The notes: generated by a model not told the origin, from the letters alone. A stretch of 64,000 nucleotides of DNA from UBA1479 sp964012715 (GCA_964012715.1 CAXGUG010000005.1:10115-74114), one strand, 5' to 3'. Counted from the first letter of the stretch, positions 34,321-43,150 are shown. Program-made: numbers and translations.

Positions 34321-35129
34321 GGTCTCGCCGTCTTCTCCGTCTGTTCATCGTTCATGCGGGACGGCATTGCCCCGACCATTTCCATCAACCAGCGGCGCAC
34401 CGCCGATACATCATCAAGGCGCGTCCCGGCGGCGGTCACCCCCGCAGCACCGATGCGCACCGAAACCCCACCCATCGCGTTGACGGCGCGAAAGGCGTCT
34501 TCGTCCGTGACGTCGTCGCCGAAGTATACCGGGCGACGACCGCGAAACGGCGGAGCCTGCATCAACTGGGCGACCGCATGCCCCTTGTCCGCCGTCTTGG
34601 GCTTCAATTCGTAGACCATCTTTCCGGCCAGCACCTGGAACCCGTCGCCCAGGCGACCAAGCGCCGCCATAACCGCCGTCTCGACCTCGTCCTGGCGCGT
34701 CGGACATTGACGATAATGGACGGCGACACAGGCGCCTTTGTCTTCGATCAACACGCCCGGGATATCACCGACGGCGGCTTGCAATGCCGCTTTTTGGCCC
34801 GCCATGGCCGGATCCGCATCTGGACGCCTGACGATGCCGTCGCGGCGAATTTCCAACCCATGCAAGGCCGCCATCGGCACCGCCAAGGCACCGAACAAGG
34901 AATCCAGGCTGTCCAACGATCGGCCGCTGACCAAGGCCAGCGCACCGCCCAGATGTCCTGCGGCGGATGTCAAAACGCCGGGCAGTTCCGGCGGCACGGT
35001 CACGGAATCAGGGGTCGGCGACAGCTCCAGCAAGGTACCGTCGACATCCAGAAAAACCGCAAGACCAGCGGTTGAAGGATCAGGCAGGGATCCTTCCGAA
35101 TTCGCTTCGGATGTCGCCGTCGCGCTCAT
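34317..35129 (-). CDS. otsB: Trehalose-6-phosphate phosphatase
   Basis: This HAD phosphatase releases trehalose from the OtsA product. The 270-residue product has the nucleophile motif VFLDVDGTLLEL, ALVSGRSLDSLD, LHGLEIRRDG, a cap domain, Lys in ELKPKTADKGHAV and the motif IV YFGDDVTDEDAF. It heads the leftward operon otsB-GH15-otsA-glk. The first 20 residues are Ser/Glu-rich and unconserved, and no strong ribosome site precedes 35129, so the exact start is uncertain. Confidence 0.93.
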   Translation of the reverse strand: MSATATSEANSEGSLPDPSTAGLAVFLDVDGTLLELSPTPDSVTVPPELPGVLTSAAGHLGGALALVSGRSLDSLDSLFGALAVPMAALHGLEIRRDGIVRRPDADPAMAGQKAALQAAVGDIPGVLIEDKGACVAVHYRQCPTRQDEVETAVMAALGRLGDGFQVLAGKMVYELKPKTADKGHAVAQLMQAPPFRGRRPVYFGDDVTDEDAFRAVNAMGGVSVRIGAAGVTAAGTRLDDVSAVRRWLMEMVGAMPSRMNDEQTEKTARP

Positions 35130-35205
35130 GCCAGCAGCCTAGCAGATACGGGCGTCGGCTCAACCCACAGGGATCACACTCGGGACCTCATGCCGAAACA
35201 AACCG

Positions 35206-35234
35206 TTGCAGCATCCGGCCGGGCACCGTCTACT
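35206..35234 (+). promoter_or_regulatory. Possible promoter of the LLM flavoprotein gene
   Basis: TTGCAG (35206-35211), 17 bases, then TCTACT (35229-35234), about 36 bases before the ATG at 35270. It lies in the short divergent region shared with otsB. Confidence 0.35.
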
Positions 35235-35269
35235 ACCGGCCCTTTCCATTACTTGCCGAGCCTATCGCC

Positions 35270-36277
35270 ATGCTGAAACTTTCCGTTCTCGACCAGTCCA
35301 CCGCCGTCAAGGACATGCCGCCCGATCAGGCGATCCGCGACACCATCGCGCTGGCCAAGCATTGCGAAGACCTGGGTTATTCCCGGTTCTGGGTGTCGGA
35401 GCATCACGACCACCCGTCGATCGTCGGCACCGCGCCGGAAATCGTCATGGCTGCCGTGGCCCAATCGACCGACCGCATCCGCATCGGCAGCGCCGGCGTG
35501 ATGCTACCGCATTATGCGCCGCTCAAGGTCGCGGAGCAGTTCCGCGTGCTCGAGGCCATCGCCCCCGGACGGATCGACCTGGGCCTGGGCCGCGCCCCCG
35601 GCTCGGACGGCAAGACGGCTCTGGCCCTCAATCCCGATGCCGCCGCCGATGCCGAACATTTCCCGGCCAACGTACGCGACCTGATGGCTTGGGTATCCGG
35701 TCAGGAGTTGGTCGAGGGCCATCCTTTTCGCGGGGTCCAGGCCCATCCGATGTTTCCCGGCTCGCCCGAGGTTTGGATGCTCGGCACCTCGGACTACGGT
35801 GCTCAGGTCGCGGCCCATTTCGGCCTGCCCTATTGCTTCGCCCATTTCATCACCGACGGGCGCGGCGTCGAGCGGGCCCTGGCGATCTATCGCGAACGTT
35901 ATCAGCCGTCGGAGCGCCATCCCGAGCCCCAGGCCACGGTCTGCATCTGGGCCCTGGCGGCGGAGACCGAGGACGAGGCCGAGCGCCTGTTCACATCGCG
36001 CGCCCATGCGCGGCTGATGCGCGAAGTCGGCCAGCGCGGCCCCATGGAATCGCCGGAGGATCTGGCCGGGCGGCAATACTCCGCGCCTGAGCGGGCCTGG
36101 TTGGACGATTACCGCGAACGGGCGATCATCGGCACCGGCGATCAGGTCTTGGCACAGCTGCAGGCCCGGGCCGACGCCTATGGCATCAACGAGGTCGTGG
36201 TCCTGACCTGGACCTATCATCAAGCCGACCGGCGCAAATCCTATGAGCTTTTGGCCAAGGCAGGCGGCCTTGCTTGA
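35270..36277 (+). CDS. LLM class flavin-dependent oxidoreductase (luciferase-like)
   Basis: The 335-residue product (ATG 35270) has the family opening LSVLDQSTAVKD, YSRFWVSEHHDHPSIVGTAPE, IRIGSAGVMLPHYAPLKVAEQF, and RIDLGLGRAPGSD, typical of the F420/FMN-dependent TIM-barrel group close to the MsnO8/YhbW type. It is cytosolic. The substrate is unknown. It stands alone, divergent from otsB and convergent with the GIY-YIG gene. Longer in-frame extensions upstream run into the otsB region and are not supported. Confidence 0.9.
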   Translation: MLKLSVLDQSTAVKDMPPDQAIRDTIALAKHCEDLGYSRFWVSEHHDHPSIVGTAPEIVMAAVAQSTDRIRIGSAGVMLPHYAPLKVAEQFRVLEAIAPGRIDLGLGRAPGSDGKTALALNPDAAADAEHFPANVRDLMAWVSGQELVEGHPFRGVQAHPMFPGSPEVWMLGTSDYGAQVAAHFGLPYCFAHFITDGRGVERALAIYRERYQPSERHPEPQATVCIWALAAETEDEAERLFTSRAHARLMREVGQRGPMESPEDLAGRQYSAPERAWLDDYRERAIIGTGDQVLAQLQARADAYGINEVVVLTWTYHQADRRKSYELLAKAGGLA

Positions 36278-36284
36278 GGGGCGG

Positions 36285-36548
36285 TCACAGATTGTCGAGC
36301 AGACAGCGGCGAAACGCGCGGTCGCGCTTCAGGTGCCATTCGCGGGACATCGCCTCGCCCCGGGTGCGGTAACGCTCGACGTACAACAGCCGCCATTGAC
36401 GACCGCGCGTCGACTTCGCCCCCTTGCCGGCGTTATGCGTTTCCAGCCGCGCCGCCACGTCCGTCGACCATCCCACGTAGCTGCGCCCCGGGCCGCCGTC
36501 CAGACAACCCAGCACGTAAACGAAACAACCGCGGATCGAGCCGGACAT
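36285..36548 (-). CDS. GIY-YIG nuclease family protein
   Basis: The 87-residue product is a single GIY-YIG domain: CFVYVLGCLDGGPGRSYVGWS carries the GIY and YIG elements (here VYV and YVG), followed by the conserved Arg in VAARLETHNAGKGAKSTRGR and Glu in YVERYRTRGEAMSREWHLK. This matches the short UPF0213/YhbQ-like group of putative endonucleases, whose cellular role is not settled. It converges with the LLM gene and shares a 62-base divergent region with the DsbA-family gene. Confidence 0.87.
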   Translation of the reverse strand: MSGSIRGCFVYVLGCLDGGPGRSYVGWSTDVAARLETHNAGKGAKSTRGRQWRLLYVERYRTRGEAMSREWHLKRDRAFRRCLLDNL

Positions 36549-36610
36549 GGTTTGATTTTCGCCTCACGGCCCCCACATAGATACCTATTGCAGGACAAGG
36601 AATACCCCCG

Positions 36611-37249
36611 ATGAGCGAACCGATCACCCTGGAAGTGTTTTCCGACTACGTCTGCCCCTGGTGCTATCTGGGCGACAATCGGGTCAAACAACTGCGCGCC
36701 AATTACGACGTTCGGATCAAGCTGGTGCATTTCCCCCTGCACCCCGAAACCCCCGCCGAGGGCCGGACCCTGGCCGATATGTTCGGCGTCGGCGACGACG
36801 AGATCGCGGCCAAGAACGCCCGCATGCAGGGCCTGATGCAGGCCGAAGGCCTGTCGTTCAAGGACCGCAGCCATACCTATAATTCCCGCTTGGCGCAGGA
36901 AATCGGCAAATGGGCCGAGACCCAACCGGGCGGCGAGGCCATCCACGATAAATTCTTCGAGGCCTATTTCGTCGAGCAGCGCAACATCGGCGACGTCGCG
37001 GTCATTCTGGATATCGTCGCCAAGGCAGGTTTGGACGTGGACGCAGCGCGCGGCGTGTTGGAGCAACGTACGTTCAAAGACGCGGTCGACGAAGACTGGG
37101 CCAAATCCCAGCAGTATGGCGTGACCGGCGTGCCGACCTTCGTCGGAGCCGGGCCGGACGGGCAACTGCACGGCCTGGTCGGAGCCCAGCCCTATGAAGG
37201 CCTGGAACAACTGATGCAGGTCATGGGTGCGCAGAAACTGGAAAGCTGA
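36611..37249 (+). CDS. DsbA-family oxidoreductase (FrnE-like)
   Basis: The 212-residue thioredoxin-fold protein has an active site C15-P-W-C18 near the N-terminus (EVFSDYVCPWCYLG), an inserted helical domain and the cis-Pro loop GVTGVPTFVGA. There is no signal peptide, so it is a cytosolic FrnE- or 2-hydroxychromene-isomerase-like member rather than a periplasmic DsbA. The start is ATG at 36611. Its natural substrate is unknown. A hairpin at 37260 follows the stop. Confidence 0.9.
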   Translation: MSEPITLEVFSDYVCPWCYLGDNRVKQLRANYDVRIKLVHFPLHPETPAEGRTLADMFGVGDDEIAAKNARMQGLMQAEGLSFKDRSHTYNSRLAQEIGKWAETQPGGEAIHDKFFEAYFVEQRNIGDVAVILDIVAKAGLDVDAARGVLEQRTFKDAVDEDWAKSQQYGVTGVPTFVGAGPDGQLHGLVGAQPYEGLEQLMQVMGAQKLES

Positions 37250-37259
37250 AACGCCCGCA

Positions 37260-37287
37260 GCGGGATGGACGCATACACCCATCCCGC
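37260..37287 (+). terminator. Hairpin after the DsbA-family gene
   Basis: GCGGGATGG (37260-37268) pairs perfectly with CCATCCCGC (37279-37287), ten-base loop, starting 10 bases after the stop codon. No T-run follows, so termination may be Rho-assisted or the hairpin may only protect the RNA 3' end. Confidence 0.45.
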
Positions 37288-37340
37288 CCGGCTGTCATTG
37301 AGCCGTATCAATGCGCCCCCAGACCCGGGTGCTATTGTAT

Positions 37341-37500
37341 AGCCATCGTCACGGAGCGATGGAGGTTAGGAAGTTGAAGCCACCGGAAATGAAGGAACCA
37401 CATATTGACCCCCTTGGATGATGCTCAATCATTGTCATTGAGCGGCGCGAAAAGCGCCCACGTATGAAAGCCCCGCCGATTGCCGCGGGGCTTTCTGTTA
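37341..37500 (+). ncRNA. Candidate structured small RNA (or leader with a tiny ORF)
   Basis: In this 270-base gene-free stretch four consecutive hairpins can be drawn on the plus strand: CCATCG/CGATGG (37343-37362), GCTCAAT/ATTGAGC (37423-37443), GGCGC/GCGCC with a GAAAA loop (37444-37458), and a terminator-like stem at 37466-37495. Between the first two lies a purine-rich, unpaired stretch with GGAGGTTAGG. That stretch could instead be a ribosome site for a 15-codon ORF starting TTG at 37373 (LKPPEMKEPHIDPLG), or part of a 20-codon ORF from ATG at 37359. No clear sigma-70 promoter was found. I do not recognise an RNA family. Confidence 0.4.
37466..37495 (+). terminator. Strong terminator hairpin between the RNA candidate and fmt
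   Basis: GAAAGCCCCGC (37466-37476) pairs over 11 bases with GCGGGGCTTTC (37485-37495), eight-base loop, with a short T-rich tail. It could serve the plus-strand transcript and also the leftward fmt transcript. Confidence 0.65.
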
Positions 37501-37519
37501 TCCGGCATTCGTCAGGGGA

Positions 37520-38446
37520 TTAGAGAACCGCGCCCTTGGGCAGGTCGAACCCGCGTAGGAAGGCATCGGCCTCCATCGGGCCCTTGCCGGGGCGTTGCAG
37601 GCGCGTCAGGCGCAGGGCCCCATCGCCGCATTTGATCGTCGCCCGATCATCCAGCACCGTGCCGGGCGCGGCATCGCCGCCGCCATCCACGGCCTCGGCC
37701 GCCAAAACCTTGATCCGGTCCTTACCCATTTCGAACCAGGTGCCCGGCCAGGGGTCGAAGGCCCGCACCGTGCGTTCCAGTTCCGCCGCCGGTTTGCCGA
37801 AATCCAACCGCCCCTCGGCCTTGTCCAGCTTGGCCGCATAGGTCGCGCCGTCTTCCGGCTGCGGCGTCGCGGGCAGCGCGCCCGCCGCCAGACCGTTCAG
37901 GGCCTTGACGATCATCCCCGCCCCCATGGCGGACAAGGCGTCGTGCAACTGTCCCGCCGTGGTCGTCGCGGTGATCGGCAGGCGTTCCGTCAACAGCATG
38001 TCGCCGGTGTCCAGGCCCGCATCCATCTGCATGATGGTCACGCCGGTCTCATCGTCGCCCGCCTGGATCGCGCGTTGGATCGGCGCGGCCCCGCGCCAGC
38101 GCGGCAGCAAGGATGCATGAATGTTGAGGCAGCCCAGGCGGGGCGCTTCCAGCACCGGCACCGGCAGGATCAGGCCATAGGCCACGACCACCGCCGCATC
38201 CGCGCCCAGGTCCGCGAACTCGGCCTGTGCTTCGGCGGTCTTCAGGCTTTTCGGCGTCCGCACCGTCAGCCCCTGTTCCAGGGCATAGGCATGAACGGGA
38301 CAGGGCGTTTCCCGATGCCCCCGTCCCGCCGGGCGCGGCGGCTGGGCATAGAGGCATTTGACGCGATGGCCCGCGTCCAGCAACGCCGCCAGCGCCGGGA
38401 TGGAAAAATCGGGCGAACCCATGAAGATCAGGTCGAGCTTTGACAT
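37520..38446 (-). CDS. fmt: Methionyl-tRNA formyltransferase
   Basis: This enzyme formylates initiator Met-tRNA from 10-formyl-tetrahydrofolate. The 308-residue product has the opening LIFMGSPDFSIPALAAL, VVVAYGLILP, the catalytic region LNIHASLLPRWRGAAPIQRAI with the Asn-His pair, and MDAGLDTGDML; the C-terminal tRNA-binding beta-barrel follows. It is 50 bases downstream of def, forming the usual def-fmt operon read leftward. Confidence 0.96.
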   Translation of the reverse strand: MSKLDLIFMGSPDFSIPALAALLDAGHRVKCLYAQPPRPAGRGHRETPCPVHAYALEQGLTVRTPKSLKTAEAQAEFADLGADAAVVVAYGLILPVPVLEAPRLGCLNIHASLLPRWRGAAPIQRAIQAGDDETGVTIMQMDAGLDTGDMLLTERLPITATTTAGQLHDALSAMGAGMIVKALNGLAAGALPATPQPEDGATYAAKLDKAEGRLDFGKPAAELERTVRAFDPWPGTWFEMGKDRIKVLAAEAVDGGGDAAPGTVLDDRATIKCGDGALRLTRLQRPGKGPMEADAFLRGFDLPKGAVL

Positions 38447-38496
38447 GGCCGCGTTTGTAGCCGTCCGGCGCGATCCGGTCCAGCAGCGCGATCGGG

Positions 38497-39027
38497 TTAG
38501 GCCGTGGCTTCTTCCGCCTGGCGCTGCTTTTTGACCTTCTGCAGCTTCTTGATGATCATGTTGCGCTTCAACGACGAGATATGATCGACGAACAGCACGC
38601 CGTCCAAATGATCGATCTCGTGCTGGATACAGGTCGCCAGGATGTCATCGGCTTCCAGCGTGCGGATTTCGTTCTCGCGGTCGAGGTAACGGATCTTCAC
38701 CGCCTCGGGGCGGACGACCTCGGCGTAATGTTCCGGCAGGGACAGGCAGCCCTCTTCATAGGTGCGTTCCTCGTCGCTTTCCCAGATCACTTCCGGGTTC
38801 GCCATCTGAATGGGTTGCGGCTCTTCGTCATCGCGGGCCACATCGACCACGATCACCCGCTTGGAAATCCCGACCTGCGGCGCGGCCAGACCGATGCCGC
38901 GCGCGTCGTACATGGTTTCGACCATGTCGTCCATCAGCTTCCGGATGTCGTCATCGACGCGCTCGACGGGCAGGGCGCGCTTTTTCAGGCGCGGGTCGGG
39001 GGCGACGAGAATTTCAAGCTTGGCCAT
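38497..39027 (-). CDS. def: Peptide deformylase
   Basis: This metalloenzyme removes the N-formyl group from new proteins. The 176-residue product (ATG 39027, MAKLEIL) has the three family motifs GIGLAAPQVG, EEGCLSLP and QHEIDHLDG, with Cys and two His metal ligands. The C-terminal Lys-rich helix (NMIIKKLQKVKKQ) may contact the ribosome, as in Escherichia coli. Eleven extra upstream codons (to 39060) are possible but not supported by family starts. Confidence 0.96.
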   Translation of the reverse strand: MAKLEILVAPDPRLKKRALPVERVDDDIRKLMDDMVETMYDARGIGLAAPQVGISKRVIVVDVARDDEEPQPIQMANPEVIWESDEERTYEEGCLSLPEHYAEVVRPEAVKIRYLDRENEIRTLEADDILATCIQHEIDHLDGVLFVDHISSLKRNMIIKKLQKVKKQRQAEEATA

Positions 39028-39168
39028 ACGCGATAGAACCTTCAGGCGACACAAAACCAAATGTGACAGTCATTGCCCCCCAGATATGGCCTGGCGCCCC
39101 GATGGTCAAGGTTTTGCGCGCTTCTTTCGCCTTTGCCGGGCGAGCGCCCCGGACTAAAGTTGCACACA

Positions 39169-40428
39169 ATGACAGGACAAAGCGCTATCGGCCTGGCTGC
39201 CTTCGTCGGCTTGGCCTGGATCATCGGGGGTTTGTGGCAGGGGGGATTCCGCCGCCGCTTTCCCTTGCGCATCGTATTGGCGGGCCTCGCCCTGCAGGCG
39301 GCGGTCGCCTTGGTGCTGTTGAACTTTCCGCCCGCCAAGGCGCTGTTCCTTGCCATCAACCGTCTGGTGCTGGTCCTGCATGACGCGACCCTGGCCGGGA
39401 CCAAGGTTGTGTTCGGCTATATCGGCGGCGGCGACCTGCCGTTTCAGGAATCCTACCCCGGGGCCAGCTTCGTGCTGGCGTTTCAGGCCCTGCCCCTGGT
39501 GCTGGTGATCAGCGCCTTGTCGGCCTTGCTGTTTTACTGGCGCATCCTGCCCGCCGTGGTCCGGGCCTTTGCCTGGGCGTTGAACCGCACCCTGGGGCTG
39601 AGCGGGGCGGCGGGCGTGGCCTCGGCCGCAAACGTGTTCGTCGGCATGGTCGAGGCCCCGGTGTTGATCCGCCCCTATCTGCGACGCATGGCGGCGGCGG
39701 ACCTGTTCCTGGTCATGACCGTCGGCATGGCGACCATCGCCGGGACCGTGCTGGTCCTTTACGCGACGATCCTGAAAGACATCCTGCCCGACGCCGCCGG
39801 GCACCTGCTGACCGCGTCCCTGATGAACGCCTGCGCCGCCGTGATCATCTCGCGCCTGATCGTGCCCGCCGACGATGCGATGGTCACCGCCGCCGTGACG
39901 CTGGACCCCTCGCCCGATCATGGCGCGATGGAGGCCATCACCCGCGGCACCGGTGACGGCGTGCAGTTGCTGATCAATATCACGGCGATGATCATCGTGC
40001 TGGTCGCCCTGGTCAGTCTGGTCAATGCCGGGCTGGGCCTGATCCCCGACGTCGCGGAGGCACCCCTGACCCTGCAACGCCTGCTCGGCTGGGTCATGGC
40101 GCCGGTGGTCTGGCTGATGGGTGTGCCCTGGACCGAAGCCGCCCAGGCCGGGGCGCTGATGGGCGTGAAGACGGTGTTGAACGAATTCCTGGCCTATCTG
40201 GACATGGCCAAACTCGCGCCGGAGGCCCTGTCCGACCGTTCGCGCATGATCATGGCCTACGCCATGTCGGGCTTCGCCAATTTCGGCTCGCTCGGGATCA
40301 TGATCGGCGGGCTGGTCGCCATGGCCCCCGAACGCAGGTCCGAAATCGTAACCCTGGCCCCGATGACCATGATCTCGGGCACGCTGTCGACCTGCCTGAC
40401 CGGGGCGATGGTTGGGATACTCGGTTAG
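39169..40428 (+). CDS. Concentrative nucleoside transporter (NupC/CNT family)
   Basis: The 419-residue inner membrane protein has about eight to ten hydrophobic helices. CNT signatures are visible: FGYIGGGDLPF, the substrate-binding VFVGMVEAPVLIRPYL (family G-x-x-E-x-P), and the second half VKTVLNEFLAYLDM and ALSGFANFGSLGI-like AMSGFANFGSLGIMIGGL. It imports nucleosides with Na+ or H+. The start ATG at 39169 is placed before the first helix. Divergent from def, which suggests an independent promoter in the 141-base gap. Confidence 0.9.
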   Translation: MTGQSAIGLAAFVGLAWIIGGLWQGGFRRRFPLRIVLAGLALQAAVALVLLNFPPAKALFLAINRLVLVLHDATLAGTKVVFGYIGGGDLPFQESYPGASFVLAFQALPLVLVISALSALLFYWRILPAVVRAFAWALNRTLGLSGAAGVASAANVFVGMVEAPVLIRPYLRRMAAADLFLVMTVGMATIAGTVLVLYATILKDILPDAAGHLLTASLMNACAAVIISRLIVPADDAMVTAAVTLDPSPDHGAMEAITRGTGDGVQLLINITAMIIVLVALVSLVNAGLGLIPDVAEAPLTLQRLLGWVMAPVVWLMGVPWTEAAQAGALMGVKTVLNEFLAYLDMAKLAPEALSDRSRMIMAYAMSGFANFGSLGIMIGGLVAMAPERRSEIVTLAPMTMISGTLSTCLTGAMVGILG

Positions 40429-40434
40429 GCCCGG

Positions 40435-41892
40435 TTAACGCAGCACCCGAACCGTATAGGTCACGACCGTCTCGCCCTTGGCCGGAACCTTGACCGTAAA
40501 CCGGGCCTGTCCGGCGGCGCGGGCGAAGTCCTGCGACTTGGCGACGATGGTCCAGTCACCCGGCAGGTTTTCATCCAGGCGCAGGGTCGCGGCTTCGTCC
40601 CGGCCGTTGCGGAAGGTCAGCTTGAACGCCGCCTCGACGCTCCGGCCCTGGGCGTCCAGGCGTTTGAACGAGGTCTGTTCGCGGCGCATCGTCACGTCGA
40701 AGGCGCGGCCGAGGGAAATGTCGGCGGTCTCGCCATCGGGCGTATCGCCCAATTGGTCAGCCCCGGCATAAAGCGGCACACCGTCAGCATCGGGGCGATA
40801 GACCCGAAGCGCGCCCGCCGGCAGCGGCAGCCCGCCCGGTACCAGGGATTTGTTGACGAAGGTCAGGCGGCGCTGCGCCTGTTCGGGGGCGGTCTCTCCG
40901 CGCTGCACGCCGAACACCAGGGGATGCCCCTGAAGGCTCAGGCGCTCGGACACCGGCACCTCGACCGGGCCCAGCAGGGCGACCTGTTTGCGTTCACCGG
41001 TGGCCAGGGTCACCCCGCCCGCCAGGGTATAGACATGCAGGTTTCCGACCTCGGCCCGGGCCGGCAGGGCCGTCGCCATATCGGCCGCCGCCCCGCGCGA
41101 TTCCGCGGCCATCAGGCGTGGTGCCTTGGCCATCGGCTGCGCCGCGCCGACGCGATTGACCTGGCCCGCCACCAGGCGCAGACGCCCGGCGTCCAGATCG
41201 ACCCCGGTGTCGTTGGAGACCGAGGCCCATCCCGTCAAGGTCATGGTCTTACCGTCGGGGCTGAGGGTCGCGGCGTAATCCGCCGACCAGCCCAAGCCGT
41301 CGGACAGATAGGTCAAGGTCAGGCCTTTGACCGCCGATCCGGCGGCGATCGTCGCGGTCAGGCGCGGCCGCGCCGCCAAATCGCCCAGGTCGTTCGGAAA
41401 AACCAGACGGCCCGGCATGCCGGTTTCGATCCGCTCACCGATGCGCAAGACCACGCCGCCCGCGACCGACAGCACGGTCGCCTTTTCAACCCGCTCCTCC
41501 CCCGTGGTCGGGTGGACTTTGACAACGCCGATTTCGCGCCCCAGGAACCGTTCCAACAACGTGTGATAGGACAGCAGATTGCGCGACAGTGAGACCGCGC
41601 GCACGGTCAACGGCCCGCCGTCCCCGGCGATGCGCAGGCTTTCCGGCAGGGCCAGGCGGCTGATCCCGTCCAGCGCCAGATCGCGCGGCCCGGTCATCGG
41701 CGGTATGGCGCGCCGTTCCCAGACCTGCCCGAAGCCGCCCGAAAACACGGTCACGACCCGCTCCTGGGCCGGATCGGCGGCAGCGGCGACCGGGGCCGGG
41801 ACTTGCGCCTCGGCGCGAATCGGCTGGACCACGACCGGCAGGCTCAGCACGGCGGCGGTAAAAACGGCGGAAAGGCGGGTGGCGCGGGACAT
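40435..41892 (-). CDS. DUF4139 domain-containing secreted protein
   Basis: The 485-residue product begins with a cleavable signal peptide (SAVFTAAVLSLPVVVQPIRAEA). A beta-rich periplasmic body follows, including LTYLSDGLGWSADYAATL, which is the hallmark of the DUF4139 family, then SVSNDTGVDL and a C-terminal immunoglobulin-like part ending in KGETVVTYTVRVLR. Some family members have an N-terminal DUF4140; a recognisable one is not obvious here. The function is unknown; I infer an envelope-located beta protein. It is convergent with the nucleoside transporter. Confidence 0.85.
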   Translation of the reverse strand: MSRATRLSAVFTAAVLSLPVVVQPIRAEAQVPAPVAAAADPAQERVVTVFSGGFGQVWERRAIPPMTGPRDLALDGISRLALPESLRIAGDGGPLTVRAVSLSRNLLSYHTLLERFLGREIGVVKVHPTTGEERVEKATVLSVAGGVVLRIGERIETGMPGRLVFPNDLGDLAARPRLTATIAAGSAVKGLTLTYLSDGLGWSADYAATLSPDGKTMTLTGWASVSNDTGVDLDAGRLRLVAGQVNRVGAAQPMAKAPRLMAAESRGAAADMATALPARAEVGNLHVYTLAGGVTLATGERKQVALLGPVEVPVSERLSLQGHPLVFGVQRGETAPEQAQRRLTFVNKSLVPGGLPLPAGALRVYRPDADGVPLYAGADQLGDTPDGETADISLGRAFDVTMRREQTSFKRLDAQGRSVEAAFKLTFRNGRDEAATLRLDENLPGDWTIVAKSQDFARAAGQARFTVKVPAKGETVVTYTVRVLR

Positions 41893-42012
41893 GGCAGTCT
41901 CCTTAGGCTTTACGTCGGACGTGACGCGGCAAAAAGTTCACTATTTGTTTTCATGCCGCGATTGCGGCAAGCTTGACCCCTATTTCCACACGAAACAAGG
42001 CAACCCTACGTC

Positions 42013-43134
42013 ATGGATGTGACCATTCTGGACAACACGGGACTGGTGCTGGGGATCGGGCTGGCATTGTTGGCCGGGCTGATCGCCGCCGTCTGGGTGA
42101 TGACCGCGCGCCTGCGCCGGGAAAACCACGAACAGATGATCCGCATCGCCCAGATGGCCGACAGCCTTAGCCAACGGCAGTCCGAGATCGCGGGCGCGTT
42201 GCAGCAATCGCAGGTCACCATGAACGACCGACTGGACGGCCTGGGCAAGCGCCTGGGCGACAGCCTGCATCAACAGTCCGAGCGCACGGGCCAATCGCTG
42301 AAGACCCTGTATGAACGGCTGGCCGTGATCGACAGCGCGCAAAAGAACCTGACCGACCTGTCGCAACAGATGGTCGGGCTGCAGGATATCTTGTCCAACA
42401 AACAGGCGCGGGGCGCGTTCGGCGAAATTCAGCTGAATGATCTGGTCACCGCGACCCTGCCGCCCTCGGCCTATGCTTTCCAGGTCGGCCTGTCGAACGG
42501 CAAGCGCGCGGATTGTCTGTTGAAGCTGCCGAACCCGCCGGGCTCGATCGTGATCGACGCCAAGTTCCCGTTGGAAAGCTATCAGGCCCTGCGCGAGGCC
42601 CGCGACGAAGCCGCCAAGGTGCAGGCGGGGCGGCGCTTCGCCCAGGATGTGAAGACCCATGTGGTCGCGATCTCCGAGAAATACATCGTCCCCGGCGAAA
42701 CGGCGGAATCGGCGCTGATGTTCCTGCCGTCGGAAGCGGTCTACGCGGAACTGCACGCCAATTTCATCAACGTGGTCGAGGAAAGCTTCCGTCGCCGGGT
42801 CTGGATCGTCTCGCCGACGACGCTGATGGCGACGCTCAACACCGTGCGCGCGATCCTGAAGGATTCCCGGATGCGCGAACAGGCCCACGTGATCCAGGCC
42901 GAAGTGCAGAAGATGATGGAAGACGTCGGCAGGCTCGACGACCGGGTCGGCAAGCTGCAAAGCCACTTCGATCAGGCAACCAAGGACATCCGCGACATCC
43001 GCATTTCGACCGACAAGATCACCAAGCGCGGCGACAAGATCGAAGACCTGCAACTCGCCGACGAAACCCCGGCAGAAGATCTGGCCCCGGCGCAGGCGCA
43101 GCCGAACCTGCGGCTGATGGGCCGGGACGACTGA
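42013..43134 (+). CDS. rmuC: DNA recombination protein RmuC homologue
   Basis: The 373-residue product has an N-terminal membrane anchor (GLVLGIGLALLAGLIAAVWV), a coiled coil (about 35-115), then the RmuC nuclease-like domain: KQARGAFGEIQLNDLV, DCLLKLPNPPGSIVIDAKFPLE with the PD-(D/E)XK-like Asp-x-Lys, and the helical DSRMREQAHVIQAEV. RmuC is linked to suppression of inverted-repeat rearrangement and genome stability. It is convergent with recR; rmuC near def or recR is common in alphaproteobacteria. Confidence 0.92.
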   Translation: MDVTILDNTGLVLGIGLALLAGLIAAVWVMTARLRRENHEQMIRIAQMADSLSQRQSEIAGALQQSQVTMNDRLDGLGKRLGDSLHQQSERTGQSLKTLYERLAVIDSAQKNLTDLSQQMVGLQDILSNKQARGAFGEIQLNDLVTATLPPSAYAFQVGLSNGKRADCLLKLPNPPGSIVIDAKFPLESYQALREARDEAAKVQAGRRFAQDVKTHVVAISEKYIVPGETAESALMFLPSEAVYAELHANFINVVEESFRRRVWIVSPTTLMATLNTVRAILKDSRMREQAHVIQAEVQKMMEDVGRLDDRVGKLQSHFDQATKDIRDIRISTDKITKRGDKIEDLQLADETPAEDLAPAQAQPNLRLMGRDD

Positions 43135-43150
43135 GCCTCTACGCGTTCAC

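Noticed and set aside
36285..36548. A homing endonuclease or mobile intron because of the GIY-YIG domain
   Set aside because: The gene is a short stand-alone UPF0213-type protein, not inside another gene, without intron-like or target-duplication features.
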